A stretch of DNA of 64,000 nt from Arachis hypogaea (GCF_003086295.3 NC_092051.1:19525940-19589939); one strand, 5' to 3'; counted from the first letter of the stretch, positions 22,842 to 35,200 are shown. Translations and numbers: made by a program. The notes: generated by a model from the letters alone, not told the origin.

Positions 22842-23374
22842 TGTTACGATGGGTAACCGGAGATTGTTGGGCTGGACTCGCTGGGTTGGCCCAATCGTCC
22901 GAGGAAGGAAGCCTTCGTGCGGGTCTACGCCTTGGGGGCCTCCGTCCGACTTGTGAGTATGAACGAATGGGGGGTGGTACCTGCAAAGACACTCCGATGC
23001 CAAAGTCAGCAAGGGTGTGAGCAGGTCTAGAAAGTATTGGAGCTTCTAAGATACCTGAGAAGTGTCAGTGTATTTATAGGGATGGACCAATAACCACCGT
23101 TGGAGTAGTTCCACCTTTTAAGGGGAATAACTGTCCCTTTATCTTAGGGTGGTTGAGATATGGCTCTTGGAAGTGGTTAGAGAGATTCTAGGGGCAGTTA
23201 TCCTCTTGAGGGAGGGTTTATCTGCCAGCTGATCCTCGTACCGACTTCTTTAGAGCAAGTCGTGAAGATAGCCGACTTCGTGGCATCTGGTTTGTGTAGT
23301 GTGAGGCTCAACTCTTTTGGGTCGGGCCTTTTTACTTGGATCCTGGGCCTTAGCGTTGGGCCAGGGTATGAATA
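22842..23374 (-). repeat. Outer element 3' LTR
   Basis: 533 bp, paired with 45260-45791. The TATA-like box TATAAATA is on the minus strand at 23071-23078. The adjacent purine tract on the minus strand (GAGTAGGGGC, 23375-23388 region) fits the polypurine tract that primes plus-strand synthesis. Confidence 0.93.
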
Positions 23375-23617
23375 GTGCCCCTACTCGAGCCCAATTTCTC
23401 TTTTAGGATTGGGTTTGAGTATTCTACTCGGGGTCGTAGCCGACCTATGAGGGAACCGACGTGATTTTGCGCAACCGACGTGACTTTTCATGACTTTTGA
23501 TTTTCACAGTTACGTCTAATCGAACGTCGCGTCCGTTAGAGGTTCGCGTAGGTATTAATTACCTTGGTAACGGTGCACCCATTAATGACTGCCCATTTTT
23601 ACCATTATGCCCCTAAC

Positions 23618-23630
23618 GTGTTTATAAATA
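23618..23630 (+). promoter_or_regulatory. TATA box upstream of the antisense ORF
   Basis: TTTATAAATACTTTCCC lies about 315 bp upstream of the antisense-ORF ATG and is followed by pyrimidine-rich leader sequence. This suggests that the antisense ORF has its own promoter inside the element rather than using the LTR. Inference from sequence only. Confidence 0.45.
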
Positions 23631-23938
23631 CTTTCCCTCTCTTTCGTTGTTTCGTTTCTGCAATTTTTCAAATTTTTCTCTTCATCCGTTCGTGCAGTAT
23701 TCTTGCATTTGAAGGCTTTCATCTTCTCCAACCTTATTCTCAGATAAAGGTTAGATTTTTCTTCTTTTCCTTTAACGACATGCTTTTTGTTTGCATGCTT
23801 TTATTTTTTTTTTAGATGGATAGGTTGATCCATAGACCTCTGTTTGATTCCGTACTTCCCCCTTAGAGACTGTGTTTTTTATTTTCTTTTCTTTTTTCCT
23901 TTTGTAGGTTTTACCAACCCTTTTTCCAAAGAAAGAAA

Positions 23939-25850
23939 ATGTCTTCTGTTGAAAGTCTTGCTCAGTGGGTTGATGTCACAGTCCTGGGGGAGGAACCTTG
24001 GGTCAACACTGATTTTCTTACTGATCTTCGCACTCGCCACCGGCTCTGCACCTCTGATGAGGATGAGCCGAAGTATGAACTACTTGCCCCGGGTCTAGAA
24101 GACCGGGTCTGTTTTGGGAGAGCTTTGGAGGCAGCCCCTCATTTCTTTTTCATGTATGAGAGCATGCTTACCCGCCTGGGCGTTTTCCTTCCCTTTTCTG
24201 ACTTTGAGATTGATGTTTTACGCCACTGCCGTATTGCACCTATCCAGCTTCATCCCAATTCCTGAGGTTTTCTGAAAATTTATCAATTTGTCAGCCATGC
24301 TTTAGACTTTCCGACTTCCCTGAGGATTTTCTTTTTTCTCTTCCATATGACTAAGCCCTTCAGTGGGCAAAATAATAAACAACAATGGGTGTCTTTCCGG
24401 GCCATACAAGGTCGGAGGGTCTTCACCCTTTTTGATGAATCTTTCCATGACTTCAAAAATTATTTTTTCAAAGTGCAAGCTGTAGAGGGTCACCACCCCT
24501 TTTTCTTGGATGAGAATTCTTCTCCTCGCTTTCCTCTATACTGGCTGGAGGCCTCCCCCTGTGAGAAATATGGTCTGGATGACCTGAATGAAGTGGAGGC
24601 AGCCATTGTGGGGTTCCTCCGAGAAGTGTGGGGGAGGGCCCCATATTTGGACACTAAAAAATTTCTCCAGGGGGCGCCATCCTTCGTTCAGTCGCAACTA
24701 GGTAGCTTTTACTTATCCACTTTGTTTCCGACTTGTGGTTACCGACTTGTAGTTACCGACTTATTTTACTAATTGTTTCTCTTTTGCAGAGATGGCGAGG
24801 AAGAATTCAAATGAGTCTTACCAAAGGGTTCAGGAGGCCAAGGCAAGGTCTCGCGCTAGGACCGGTGGCGCCAGGGTAACTAGCTCCTCTCTTCCTCCTC
24901 CTACCTCTTCTTCCCGTAGTTTGGGGACCCCTTCTGAACCTATTGTTATCTCCTCTTCTGCTTTTTCTCAGCCGTCCCCTCCCCCCCCGATCCTCCCCTG
25001 AGCCTGAAAGGAAGAAGCGCAAGGCTTTAGAGCCTAGCTCTTCTTTCGAGGGTGAAGCCAAGGTGGATGCCCCTGAATTTATCCGGAAGTACATCCATCC
25101 TCATGCCCGTATAGGCTTGGATGATATTTCTATCCGGAACCACCTCACTATTCTGGCTCAAGAGAGTATCAGGGCGGCGGCGGTGTGCACCAAATTTCTT
25201 GATATTTTCGAGAAGACTCCTCTTAGCTCTCTTGGTTCGTCCTCGAGGGCTAAAGAGTTGGAGGAGAGACTTCTTTTATATCAAGAACATGAGAAGAAGT
25301 TGAAGGAGGAGGTCGCCAAACTAAAGGAGGAGAGGAAGGGTCTCCAGGAGAGGGAGAGCAAGTTGCAGGCCCAGTGCAACATGGAGGTCGGTTTAAGGCT
25401 GAAGGTGCAGGAGAGCTATTCAAGCCTTTTTGAGGACCTTGTAGTTGTGAAAAAAGATCTGCTGAATGCTCAGACTGCCTATGCCGAGTTGGAGGACTCT
25501 ATTGCCGAGGGATCTGAAGAGGCCTGGAGGATTTTTAAGGAGCAAGTCGGAGTCATTGCTCCTGGCTTGGATCTCTCTCCTTTGGATCCTGACAAGGTCG
25601 TCATTGCTGGTGCTATAGTGTCTCCTCCTGCCCCCCAAGTTGTTTCTGAGTCAGACTTGAAGACTCGGGGGCAGAGGATTATTGAGTCCCCTCCTCGCTC
25701 AAAGGATGCTCCAGCTCTTCAAAGGTTCCTCCGACTTCCTCTTCATCTCCTATGGATGCCTCTCTCCCTGGTCCTGACGCTGCTCCGACTACTCTTCCTG
25801 GCTCTGGTGGTGATCCGTCTACTCCTCTTCCGAAAAAATAACTTTATTGG
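23939..25850 (+). pseudogene. Antisense extra ORF of the outer Tat element (gypsy-type 'putative transposase' family)
   Basis: Lies between integrase and the 3' LTR on the strand opposite to gag-pol, as in Tat/Ogre-type elements. It resembles the Pfam family named 'putative gypsy type transposon'. Exon 1 23939-24701 (MSSVESLAQWVDVTVLGEEP) and exon 2 from 24790 (EMARKNSNESYQRVQEAKAR) are joined by an 88-bp GT-AG intron. The homologous ORF of the inner element has an intron at the same place and phase. Exon 1 has a stop at 24263 where the inner copy has Trp (NSWGF). Exon 2 has a frameshift in a C run near 24985. The C-terminal half is coiled-coil-rich (EELEERLLLYQEHEKKLKEE, in part). Function unknown; probably not expressed as a full protein here. 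Confidence 0.8.
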
Positions 25851-26670
25851 CTATATGGGGGCCCGGCCTGTGAGTCCCCCCTTTTTTAAACTCTTTCTTT
25901 GTTTGTGTTGGTGGTGATTGAACAATTTCTTCTGGCCTTTTAAGGCCGTAAACAAAACACTTTTTTGAAATACCATTTTTTAATAAGGGTTTAAAATTAA
26001 AAAAATAAATACCCTTTTTTTGGATAAGGGTTTTAGTTACCTTATGTGTGCATGCTTTTCTGATTTTGCTTTTTCGGAGTCCCTTTGATCTTTTCTGAAA
26101 ACCTTTCCTTTGGCTTGTCTGTCTTTCCGAGCCTTTTCGCCTTAAGGACTTTAGGACAGCTTTTAAGCTTTTTCCCTAGGTTTTTTTTATCTCTTTTTGG
26201 TTATTCCTTATACTCAACCTTGTTTTGTTGAGCTTTTATGACTTAGGCTATTTTTGCGATTCGTTTTTGTTTCTTACTCGGTTTTTCATTTCGACTTATG
26301 AGTCAGAATTTCTCCGAGTTTCTCACGATCAACTTTTATAACCTCTTTACGCCGACTTGTACCTCGTCGTTTTATCCTGACGACCATCTAGGTCGGTTCA
26401 TGAGATTTTCACGTTTTGTCGAGCTTAAGTCGACGCATTTCGTAGAAAGAGAAAACTAGAAGGAATTTATAAGAGATATTTGTAAAATGAAAAAAGATCT
26501 TTATTTATTGGGGAGGTACCTTATTGTTACTAAGGGTTTTTGACAGCCTATTTTCCCTTAGCCTCTACTATGATGCCTCGTTAAAAACCCTTCTCCAGAA
26601 AAAACCCTTTTACTTTTGGGAAAAAATCGTGAAGTTGGGAAAAGAGTACATCAGGGAGTAGAGTTCGCTT
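25851..26670. other. Non-coding spacer of the outer element
   Basis: Lies between the convergent antisense ORF and integrase. T-rich, with no gene and no tandem array. At the same place the inner element has a 110-bp tandem array (37091-37610). Confidence 0.6.
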
Positions 26671-28140
26671 TTAACTGTAGTACCTTTTCATATTACAAGC
26701 ATGCCACGACCTTGGTAACTCGGTGCCATTCAGGTCGGTCACTTTATAATAACCTTTTCCTAAGACCTCATTGACTTTGTATGGTCCCTTCCAATTAGCA
26801 GCGAGTTTTCCTTCCCCTGATTTGTTAACTCCAATGTCGTTTCTGATCAAGACCAAGTCATTTGGGGTGAAGGTTCTTCGAATGACTTTTTTGTTGTATC
26901 TTGTAGTCATCCTTTACTTCAGCGCTGCTTCTCTTATCTGGGCTTCTTCTCGGGCTTCGGGGAGCAAATCGAGCTCCTCTTTGTGCCCCTGTATGTTTTC
27001 GATCTCATCATGGAGAATCACCCTTGGACTTTGTTCGCTGATTTCTATTGGTATCATGGCTTCTACGCCATAGACTAATCGGAAGGGCGTTTCTCCAGTG
27101 GCGGATTGGGGCGTTGTCCTGTAAGCCCATAATACTTGTGGGAGCTCCTCAGCCCAGGCTCCTTTTGCATCTTGTAGCCTTTTCTTCAGCCCTGCCAGTA
27201 TGACTTTGTTGGCTGCCTCGCCTTGTCCATTTGCTTGCGGATGCTCCATCGAGGTGAACTGGTGTTTAATCTTCATACTGGCCACCAGGCTTCTGAAGGT
27301 AGAGTCGGTGAACTGGGTTCCATTATCTGTAGTGATGAAACATGGTATCCCATACCTTGTGATAATATTTCTGTAGAGGAACCTTCGACTTCTCTGGGCT
27401 ATGATGGATGCTAGTGGTTCTGCTTCTATCCATTTTGTGAAGTAGTCTATTCCCACAATCAAGTATTTGACTTGTCCCGGGGCTTGGGGGAAAGGGCCTA
27501 ACAGGTCCATCCCCCATTTTGCAAAGGGCCATGGGAAAGTTATACTGATTAGTTCCTCAGGGGGAGCCACGTGGAAATTTGCATGCATTTGGCATGGTTG
27601 ACATTTTTTCACAAATTCCCTGGCATCTCTCTGCAAGGTCGGCCAATAGAATCCAGCTCGGATTACTTTCCTGGCAAGCGACCTAGCTCCGAGATGATTT
27701 CCGCAGATCCCACTGTGGACCTCCTCTAATACCTCGGTGGTTCTCGAGGTCGATACGCACTTTAACAATTGTGTTGATATCCCTCTTCTATAGAGAATAT
27801 TTTTCACCAGAGTGTAGTGTTGTGCTTTCCTCTGGATTTTCTTAGCCTCTTTTTCCTCCATGGGGAGGATGTCGAATTTCATATATTCAACCAAGGGGTT
27901 CATCCATCCGAGGTTTAATCCGGTTACCTCAAGGACCACTTGCTTTTCCTCCGTTTTTACCACAGAGGGTTCCTGGAGAGTTTCCTGGATTAGGCTTCTG
28001 TTATTCCCTCCTGGCTTGGTACTTGCTAACTTGGATAGGGCGTCTGCTCTGCTATTTAGATCCCGAGTTATATGTTTGATCTCGGTTTCCGCAAAGCGCC
28101 CAAGATTCTCCAGAGTTTTTTCCAAGTACCTCTTCATATT
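26671..28140 (-). pseudogene. Outer element integrase
   Basis: Minus strand, from SKLASTKPGGNNRSLIQE (the end of the second RNase H region) through the zinc-binding HHCC segment (HSGICGNHLGARSLARK to CQPCQMH) and the DDE core. The core shows GMDLLGPFPQ, TTDNGTQFTD and ANGQGEAANK, with Asp, Asp and Glu all present. A C-terminal GKLAANWKGPYKV domain is at 26671-26910. One stop (near 26911) separates the C-terminal piece. The enzyme inserts the cDNA into the genome. Confidence 0.92.
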
Positions 28141-28170
28141 TGGGTCTTTTGCCTGATACTCTCCACTTAT

Positions 28171-28974
28171 CTAGGAGGTCACCACTTGGGAGTCGCTATG
28201 TACCATCACTTTTGTAGCACCGACTTCTTCTGCCAGCTTCAACCCGGCAATCAGAGCTTCATATTCTGCCTGATTATTTGAAGCTGTGAATTCAAATTTG
28301 AGGAAAACCTCTATTTGGGTTCCCCTTTCGTCCACTAATATTATGCCTGCACCGCTTCCTGTCTTATTTGAGGATCCATCTACATAGAGTTCCCATGTAG
28401 TTGGCTTTTCCTCTTGGTCCCCCGCGTACTCAGCTATGAAGTCGGTGAGGCATTGAGATTTGATTGCTGTCCGAGTTTCGTACTTCAAATCGAACTCGAA
28501 GAGCTCTATTGCCCATTGAACCATTCTCCCTGCAACATCCATTTTTTGGAGGATTTGCTTCATGCGTTGGTTCGTGCGGACTCTTATTGTATGCGCTTGA
28601 AAGTAGGGTCGTAGCCTTCGTGAGGCTATTACTAAGGAGTAGGCAAACTTCTCTAGTTTGTGATACCTTAGCTCGGGGCCTTGTAGAACTTTGCTGATGA
28701 AGTACACTGGATGTTGTCCGACCTCGTCTTCTCTTATCAGAGCCGACGCGACAGCTTTGTCTGCTACAGACAAATATAGGACGAGGTCTTCTCCCACACT
28801 GGGTCGGGTCAGTATCGGAGGCTGACTCAAGAATCTTTTGAATTCTTGGAACGCCTCTTCGCACTCAGGTGTCCATTCGAACTGACATCCCTTTCTTAAT
28901 AAAGAAAATAGTGGAAGGGATTTGAGTGCTGATCCTGCCAAGAACCTGGAGAGGGCTGCAAGTCGGCCATTCAA
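28171..28974 (-). pseudogene. Outer element RNase H (Ty3-type) and second, Tat-specific RNase H
   Basis: First domain 28560-28974 (NGRLAALSRFLAG, then the VADKAVASALIRED and KALQGPEL-like motifs). The second domain, about 28171-28430, has LYVDGSSNKTGSGAG, NQAEYEALIAGLKLA and VHSDSQVVTS, with the Asp/Glu/Asp of an RNase H fold. It is followed by a stop at 28168-28170. A second RNase H next to integrase is a known mark of Tat elements. These enzymes remove RNA from RNA-DNA hybrids. Confidence 0.88.
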
Positions 28975-29700
28975 CTGTTGAACCTCCCTTAATCAAGTCG
29001 GGCTCTTCATTTCCAGGATAGCTTTACACTTATCGGGATTTGCTTTAATCCCTCTCTGCGTTAGCATAAAACCCAGGAATTTTTCAGCTTCTACCGCGAA
29101 GGCACACTTTGCGGGATTTAGTCTCATCCCGTGTAGCCTTATGGTGTCAAAGACTTACGAGAGGTCTGCCAAGAGGTCGATTTCTTCCTTGGTTTTTACT
29201 AGCATGTCGTCGACGTAGACTTCCATTAAGCTTCCAAGGTGAGAAGCAAACACCTTATTCATCAGCCTCTGATATGTGGCCCCTGCATTTTTCAATCCAA
29301 ATGGCATGACCACATAGCAGAAATTAGCTCTGGGCATGATGAATGATGTCTTCTCCTGGTCTGACCCATGCATCGGGATTTAGTTATACCCCGAGTAGGC
29401 ATCCATGAACGACAAGTATTGATATTCCGAGCTGGAGTCTACTAGGGTATCAATACTTGGTAGTGGATAAGGGTCCTTTGGACATGCTTTGTTTAAGTCG
29501 GTGTAGTCGACACACATTCTCCATTTGCCATTTTGCTTTTTGACTAGCACTACATTGGCTAGCCATGTTGGATATTTGACTTCTTTGATGAAGCCGGCTT
29601 CTAAGAGTGCCTGTACTTGTTCTTCTACTATTAGGGCTCGCTCCGAGCCGAGCTTGCGTCTTTTTTGTTGTACAGGTCGGGACCCTGGGTATACCGAGAG
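28975..29700 (-). pseudogene. Outer element reverse transcriptase
   Basis: Minus strand, in pieces. LEAGFIKEVKYPTWLANVVL and KWRMCVDYTDLNKACPKDPY belong to the frame ending at 29380. A stop follows YSGYN, then FCYVVMPFGLKNAGATYQRL and the catalytic YVDDM box (29155-29373). A stop at 29155 follows, then FLGFML-type sequence to 28990. At least three in-frame stops, several consistent with C-to-T changes of CAA/CAG codons. Confidence 0.93.
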
Positions 29701-30540
29701 CTTGTGGGACATGAGCTCGGGATCTATCCCGGGCATGTCGGAGGCTTTCCAGGCAAAGAGGTCGGAATTGTCTCTTAGGAGTTTAGTCAACCCTTGTTTT
29801 AGGGTTTCCCCTAGGTTGGCTCCTATGTTGGTATTTTTTCCTTCCTCTTGGCCGACCTGTATTTCTTCGGTTTTTCCTCCCGGCTGTGGTCGCAGCTCTT
29901 CTCTGGCCCTTGCACCGCCGAGCTCTATTGTATGAACTTCTCTGCCTTTTCTTCTCAGGTTCAGGCTTTCATTGTAGCATTTCCTTGCCAATTTCTGGTC
30001 TTCCCTCACCGTTGCTATTCCCGCTGAGGTCGGAAATTTCATGCAAAGGTGGGGAGTAGACACCACTGCTCCGAGTCGATTAAGGGTAGCTCTGCCGATT
30101 AAAGCATTATATGCTGACCCTACGTCGATGACTATGAAGTCTATACTAAGAGTTTTGGATTTTTCTCCTTTTCCAAAAGTGGTGTGAAGGGGTAGAAATC
30201 CCAGTGGTCTTATTGGCGTGTCGCCTAATCCATACAAGGTGTCAGGGTAGGCTCTTAATTCTTTCTCATCTAACCCTAGTTTGTCAAAAGCGGGCTTGAA
30301 AAGGATGTCCGCCGAGCTTCCTTGATCTACTAGGGTTCTGTGGAGATGGGCATTTGCTAGGATCATGGTTATTACCACTGGATCGTCGTGTCCAGGGATT
30401 ACTCCTTGCCCATCCTCTTTTGTGAATGATATGGTTGGAAGGTCGGGTGACTCGCTCCCGACTTGGTAGACTCGCTTAAGATGCCTTTTGCGAGAGGACT
30501 TGGTGAGTCCCCTTCCCGCAAACCCTCCTGAGATCATATG
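29701..30540 (-). pseudogene. Outer element aspartic protease region
   Basis: The frame of 30537-29380 starts near MISGGFAGRGLTKSSRKRHL. It contains the protease active-site stretch TLVDQGSSADILF (Asp kept) and later YNALIGRATLNRLGA. The linker to reverse transcriptase has KASDMPGIDPELMSHKLSVY. The protease cleaves the gag-pol polyprotein. Confidence 0.88.
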
Positions 30541-30829
30541 GATATGTCTCTTCGGAGTCTGCGATGGTGGGTCTCTTCTATTCTCATCGTCTCACTTTCT
30601 CTTTCCATGGCTGTCCGATCTTTCTATGAGATATCTGTCAAGCCGGCCTTCTCTAGCCAGCTTTTCTATCACATTTTTAAGGTCGTAACAGTCATTTGTC
30701 GAATGACCATATATTTTATGGTACTCACAGTAGTCGCTGCGACTCCCCCTTTTTTTTATTTTTAACAGGTCTGGGAGGTGGCAGCCTTTCAGTATTGCAA
30801 ATCTCTCTGTATACGTCCACTATAGAAAT
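30541..30829 (-). pseudogene. Outer element gag, C-terminal part with zinc knuckle
   Basis: Read on the minus strand from the insertion point: IVDVYREICNTERLPPP, then a CEYHKIYGHSTNDC zinc knuckle (Cx2Hx4Hx4C, about 30699-30740) and DLKNVIEKLAREG. It is the direct continuation of the gag half at 44150-45221 on the far side of the inner element. Confidence 0.85.
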
Positions 30830-31370
30830 TGTTCATACCCTGGGTCGAGCTATCCGACCTGGGATGATTAAATGACAAAGCGACCGACCTCTTCAGGTCA
30901 AGTGAACCGACTTCTTCTTAAAGAACTCGGCCAAATCGACAGGAAAGCCCATAAAGGGCCCCAGTAGAGGAACACGACCCAAATTCAAAGGTCGTCCAAG
31001 CCTATAGAGATAAGGGCGGTTCCCTTGAAGATAAGCTGACCTCAACTCAAAGATAAAGATAAGATAAGATAACCAACTTATCTTATCTAGAAAGGTCACT
31101 CTACAACTATTATAAATACACTGGAACACCCAAGTATAACTCATACTCTGATTCTACTAAAAACCTGCTTAATACCCGTACTAACTTAAGCATCGGAGTC
31201 TCTTGCAGGTACTCCCCACCCTTCGGTGGCCAAGGATCAGCAGTGCAGTCAATCCAATAAGTCGGACACAACAGTTTCGGCCGCCCTCAGCCAGCCGGAC
31301 ACGTCATCTCCGACCAGTACAGACGATCTCATCCGAGATCGACCTCCAGTTTCAGGTAACCTTTGGAACA
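30830..31370 (+). repeat. Inner element 5' LTR
   Basis: 541 bp, TGTTCATACC...GGAACA. TATA box TATAAATA at 31111-31118. Contains a GATAAGATAAG-rich stretch (31046-31090). Confidence 0.93.
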
Positions 31371-31389
31371 TTGGCGCCGTTGCCGGGGA
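31371..31389 (+). promoter_or_regulatory. Primer-binding site of the inner element
   Basis: TTGGCGCCGTTGCCGGGGA directly after the 5' LTR, an exact complement of the 3' end of plant tRNA-Asp including the CCA. Confidence 0.92.
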
Positions 31390-31411
31390 ACCTGGAAGTC
31401 ATCCCATCACC

Positions 31412-32550
31412 ATGGCGGATAACCGTGACAACGACCACAATTTAGATCTAGAAAATAGAACGCCGCACAAAAATGCGGACACCCCACTAGAAGATACCCC
31501 AGAATCCAATGGAGACAAAAATACATCTAAACCGGGAGCAATAGAATCTCTTCAAGATCGCTTGAAACAACTTGAAAAAGAAACCCAACAACAACGAGAA
31601 ATCGGAAAGGATCTACAAAAAAAGGTACGGCGACGTCGAGAGTTGGAAGAAAAATTACAGCAATTAGAAGCCGATCTCAAATCGAAGGCCCCTCGGATCA
31701 CTCCTAAGGAAAGCTCACGTAAAGAACAGGATCCATTCACCAGGGAGATCATGAAAACCAAAATCCCAAAGGACTTTAAACTCCCAGATATGACTTTATA
31801 TGACGGTACCAAAGATCCCAACCACCATCTCAACAATTTCAGAAGCAGAATGTACCTTACCGACGCCTCAGACGCCGTTCGCTGCAAAGCTTTCCCAACA
31901 ACTCTCACGAAGACAGCAATCCGATGGTTCGACAACTTACCTCCAAAGTCCATCTCAAACTTCAACAACCTGGCCAAAAAGTTCCTGGCTGGATTCTCCA
32001 TCCAGAAAGATAAAGCCAAGCACGCCCCCAGTCTACTAGGGATCAAGCAAGGAGATCGGGAGACCTTCCACAACTACATGGAAAGATTCAACAAAACATG
32101 CATGGACATACAAAGCTTACCAACAGAGGCCGCCATCATGGGACTCATCAATGGCTTGCGAGAGGGACCATTTAGCCAATCTATATCAAAGAAGTACCCT
32201 ACCTCATTAGACGAAGTACAGGAGCAAGCAAAAAAATACATCAACATGGAAGAAAACGTTCGGTTGGGAGAAACCTCAAAATTTGGGAACACCTACCGAG
32301 ATAAAGACAAGGAATCCAAAAAGAAAGAAGATCGACAGGGGGAGAAAATCAAAAAATACCATAATTACACCCCTCTCAGGGCATCCCTGGTCGACGTATA
32401 CAAAGAAGTCTGCCACACAGAGAAAATCCCCCCAGCACGACCACTCAAAGGCAAAAGGGGAGGGGAAACTGGAAGGAATATTGTGAATACCATCGAGTTC
32501 GAGGGCACTCCACCAACGAGTGCTTCGACTTAAAGAATATCATAGAAAAA
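31412..32550 (+). pseudogene. Inner element gag
   Basis: The start ATG at 31412 (MADNRDNDHNLDLENRTPHK) is chosen because the frame upstream runs through LTR and primer site, and because the outer gag also starts MAD. A coiled coil at about residues 40-90 (LQDRLKQLEKETQQQREIGK) is followed by the gag core with WFDNLPPKSISNFNNLAKKF and YMERFNKTCMDIQSLPTEAA. The CEYHRVRGHSTNEC zinc knuckle (about 32479-32520) is in another frame after a frameshift near 32470. In the original reading frame translation ends at 32533. The frame after the shift runs on into protease. Confidence 0.93.
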
Positions 32551-32553
32551 TTA

Positions 32554-33444
32554 GTGAGAGAAGGAAGATTAGATCGATTTCTGGCTACCCGAGATGATGA
32601 CCAAAGAAAAAGACGAAGGGACGAGGATGACGGACGAACTGAACGATCACCTCGGACACCAGAAAGACATGTCCACATGATACATGGCGGATTCGCAACA
32701 GGAGGGATCTCCAAATCCTCTCGCAAAAGATATCTCAAAGAAGTATATCATGTCGAAGGAGAGGAAGAAGTGCTCAACATCCCAGCGATAACATTCACTA
32801 AGGAAGATGCGTCGGGCGTCATCGCAGGACATGACGATCCCATGGTTATCACTATCATATTGGCAAACGCCAACCTACACCGCACCTTAATAAACCAAGG
32901 GAGTTCTGCCGACATCTTATTCAAAATAGCCTTTGATAAACTCGGCTTAGAAGCAAAAGAACTTAAAGCATATCCAAACAGTCTGTTCGGGTTAGGAGAT
33001 ACCCCGGTTTGACCACTAGGATACATACCACTACATACAACCTTCGAAAAAGGGGACCAATCCAGGACCCTCAAAATAGATTACATCGTAGTCGATGTAA
33101 ATTTAGCTTACAATGCTCTCATAGGTCAGACAACACTCAACCAACTCGGCGCAATAGTCTCGACCCTACACCTATGTATGAAATTCCCAACTCCGAAAGG
33201 GATAGCCACGATAAAAGCTGACCAAAAGATGGCACGTCGCTGTTATAACGAAAGCCTAAACCTCAGAGGCAAAGGAGAGGAGTTTCATACAATTGAAATA
33301 AGCGGAGCCCAGCAACGAGAAGAACTCCGTCCACAACCAGAAGGCGAGATAGAAAAGATTCAAATTGGAGAAACCTCGGACAAAACGACCGATATTGGCA
33401 CGATCCTAAGAGGAGACTCAAAAGAATTATTGATACAATTCTAA
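32554..33444 (+). pseudogene. Inner element aspartic protease region
   Basis: Contains HMIHGGFATGGISKSSRKRY and the active-site stretch TLINQGSSADILF, in which the catalytic Asp seen in the outer element (VDQGSS) is Asn. This is a G-to-A change expected to kill the protease. A TGA at 33010-33012 replaces an Arg codon (outer copy: TPIRPLG). The rest continues to about 33444, where a second stop (TAA) occurs before the reverse transcriptase linker. Confidence 0.9.
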
Positions 33445-34422
33445 CGAGATAATGTCGATCTCTTCGCATGGAAAGCCACAGACATGCCAGGCATAGACCC
33501 TAAGCTAATGTGCCACAAGTTGGCGGTCTACCCAGGATCTCGGCCGGTGCAGCAGAGACGAAGGAAACTCGGGCCAGAACGATCCAAAGCTGTGGACGAA
33601 CAAGTACAAGCACTACTGGAGGCAGGATTTATAAGAGAAGTCAAGTACCCACTATGGCTAGCTAACGTCGTCTTGGTGAAAAAATCAAATGGGAAGTGGC
33701 GAATGTGCACCGATTACACCGATCTCAACAAAGCCTGCCCAAAAGATCCATACCCACTCCCAAGCATCGACGCTCTGGTAGATGCTTCCTCCGGATACAG
33801 ATACCTCTCATTTACGGACGCATATTCGGGATACAACCAAATCTCCATGTATCCACCAGATCAAGAAAAGACCTCATTCTTAACACCAAAGGCAAACTAC
33901 TGCTACATCGTGATGCCTTTCGGTCTCAAGAACACAGGAGCTACTTATCAAAGGCTAATGAATAAAGTCTTCTCAGATCACATCGGAAAAATCATGGAAG
34001 TTTATGTGGACGACATGTTGATAAAGACACAGAGCGAAGATACATTATTATCCGACCTGGCTCAAGTGTTCGACACCATAAGGAAGCACAACATGCGACT
34101 CAATCCCGCAAAATACACCTTCGCAGTAGAAGCAGGCAAATTCTTAGGTTTCATGCTCACACAAAGGGGAATTGAAGTAAATCCAGACAAATGTCAAGCC
34201 ATACTCAACATGAAGAGCCCAACCTGTGTCAAAGAAGTACAACAACTCAACGGGAGATTGGCCGCCCTATCCCGATTCTTAGCAGGAGCTGCGATAAAAT
34301 CCCTCCCCTTCTATGCTACGTTAAGAAAGGGAAAACAGTTCGAATGGACGACAGAATGTGAGCAAGCCTTCCAAGACTTTAAGGAGTTCTTAGGACGGCC
34401 ACCTATGCTATCCCGACCATGA
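33445..34422 (+). pseudogene. Inner element reverse transcriptase
   Basis: The open frame from 33484 to a TGA at 34420 holds DMPGIDPKLMCHKLAVYPGS and KWRMCTDYTDLNKACPKDPY. It also has YSGYNQISMYPPDQEKTSFL, VMPFGLKNTGATYQRLMNKV and the YVDDM catalytic box with both Asp residues. The thumb/connection is KFLGFMLTQRGIEVNPDKCQ. This is the best-preserved domain of the element. Confidence 0.95.
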
Positions 34423-34740
34423 GAAGGAGAACCGCTCATATTGTATCTCGCAGTAGGGAACTGGGCAATAGCCTCGGCACTAGTCAGAGAAAACGAAAAT
34501 GGGCAGCAACCTGTCTACTTCATTAGCAAGGCACTACAGGGATCCGAGCTGAACTATCAGAAAATAGAAAAATTTGCCTACACTCTTATCCTAACATCTC
34601 GACGACTCCGCCCGTACTTCCAGGCTCACACCATTAAGGTTCGAACTAACCAGCCCATAAAAGGAATATTGCAGAAAACAGATCTAGCAGGCAGAATTCT
34701 ACAATGGGCAGTGGAGTTGTCAGAGTTTGATCTCTAATAT
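34423..34740 (+). pseudogene. Inner element RNase H (Ty3-type)
   Basis: LYLAVGNWAIASALVREN, VYFISKALQGSELNYQKIEK and RRLRPYFQAHTIKVRTNQ match the RNase H that follows Ty3/Gypsy reverse transcriptase. It is bounded by TGA at 34420 and TAA at 34735-34737, both likely point changes. Confidence 0.9.
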
Positions 34741-35200
34741 AAAGCTCAGACGGCAATCAAATCACAATATCTGGCCGACTTTATCGCAGAATTCACAGAT
34801 TCCCTAGAAACCCCCACAGAATGGAACCTGTACGTGGATGGTTCTTCAAATAAAACTGGAAGCGGCACAGGCGTGATAATAGAAAGCAACCAAGGAACCC
34901 AAGTTGAGCTCTCCCTCAAGTTTGGGTTCCTGGCCTCAAACAATCAGGCGGAATATGAAGCATTATTAGCTGGTTTGAAGCTGGCTAAAGAGGTCGGAGC
35001 TCAAAAACTCAACATCTACAGTGATTCACAAGTGGTTACATCATAAATAACAGGGAGCTACCAAGCCAAAGATCCCACCATGAAAAAGTATTTGGATAAA
35101 ACCAAAGAGCAGCTCGGACAAATCGGGGAGTATAAGATCTGCCACATACCCCGCGAACAAAATGCCCGAGCTGATGCACTCTCAAAACTAGCCAGCACCA
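34741..35200 (+). pseudogene. Inner element second RNase H (Tat-specific)
   Basis: LYVDGSSNKTGSGTGVIIES, NQAEYEALLAGLKLAKEVGA, YSDSQVVTS, then a TAA (35045), then REQNARADALSKLAS. The Asp, Glu, Asp and Asp of the RNase H fold are present. A duplicated RNase H of this second type before integrase is characteristic of Tat-lineage elements. Confidence 0.88.
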
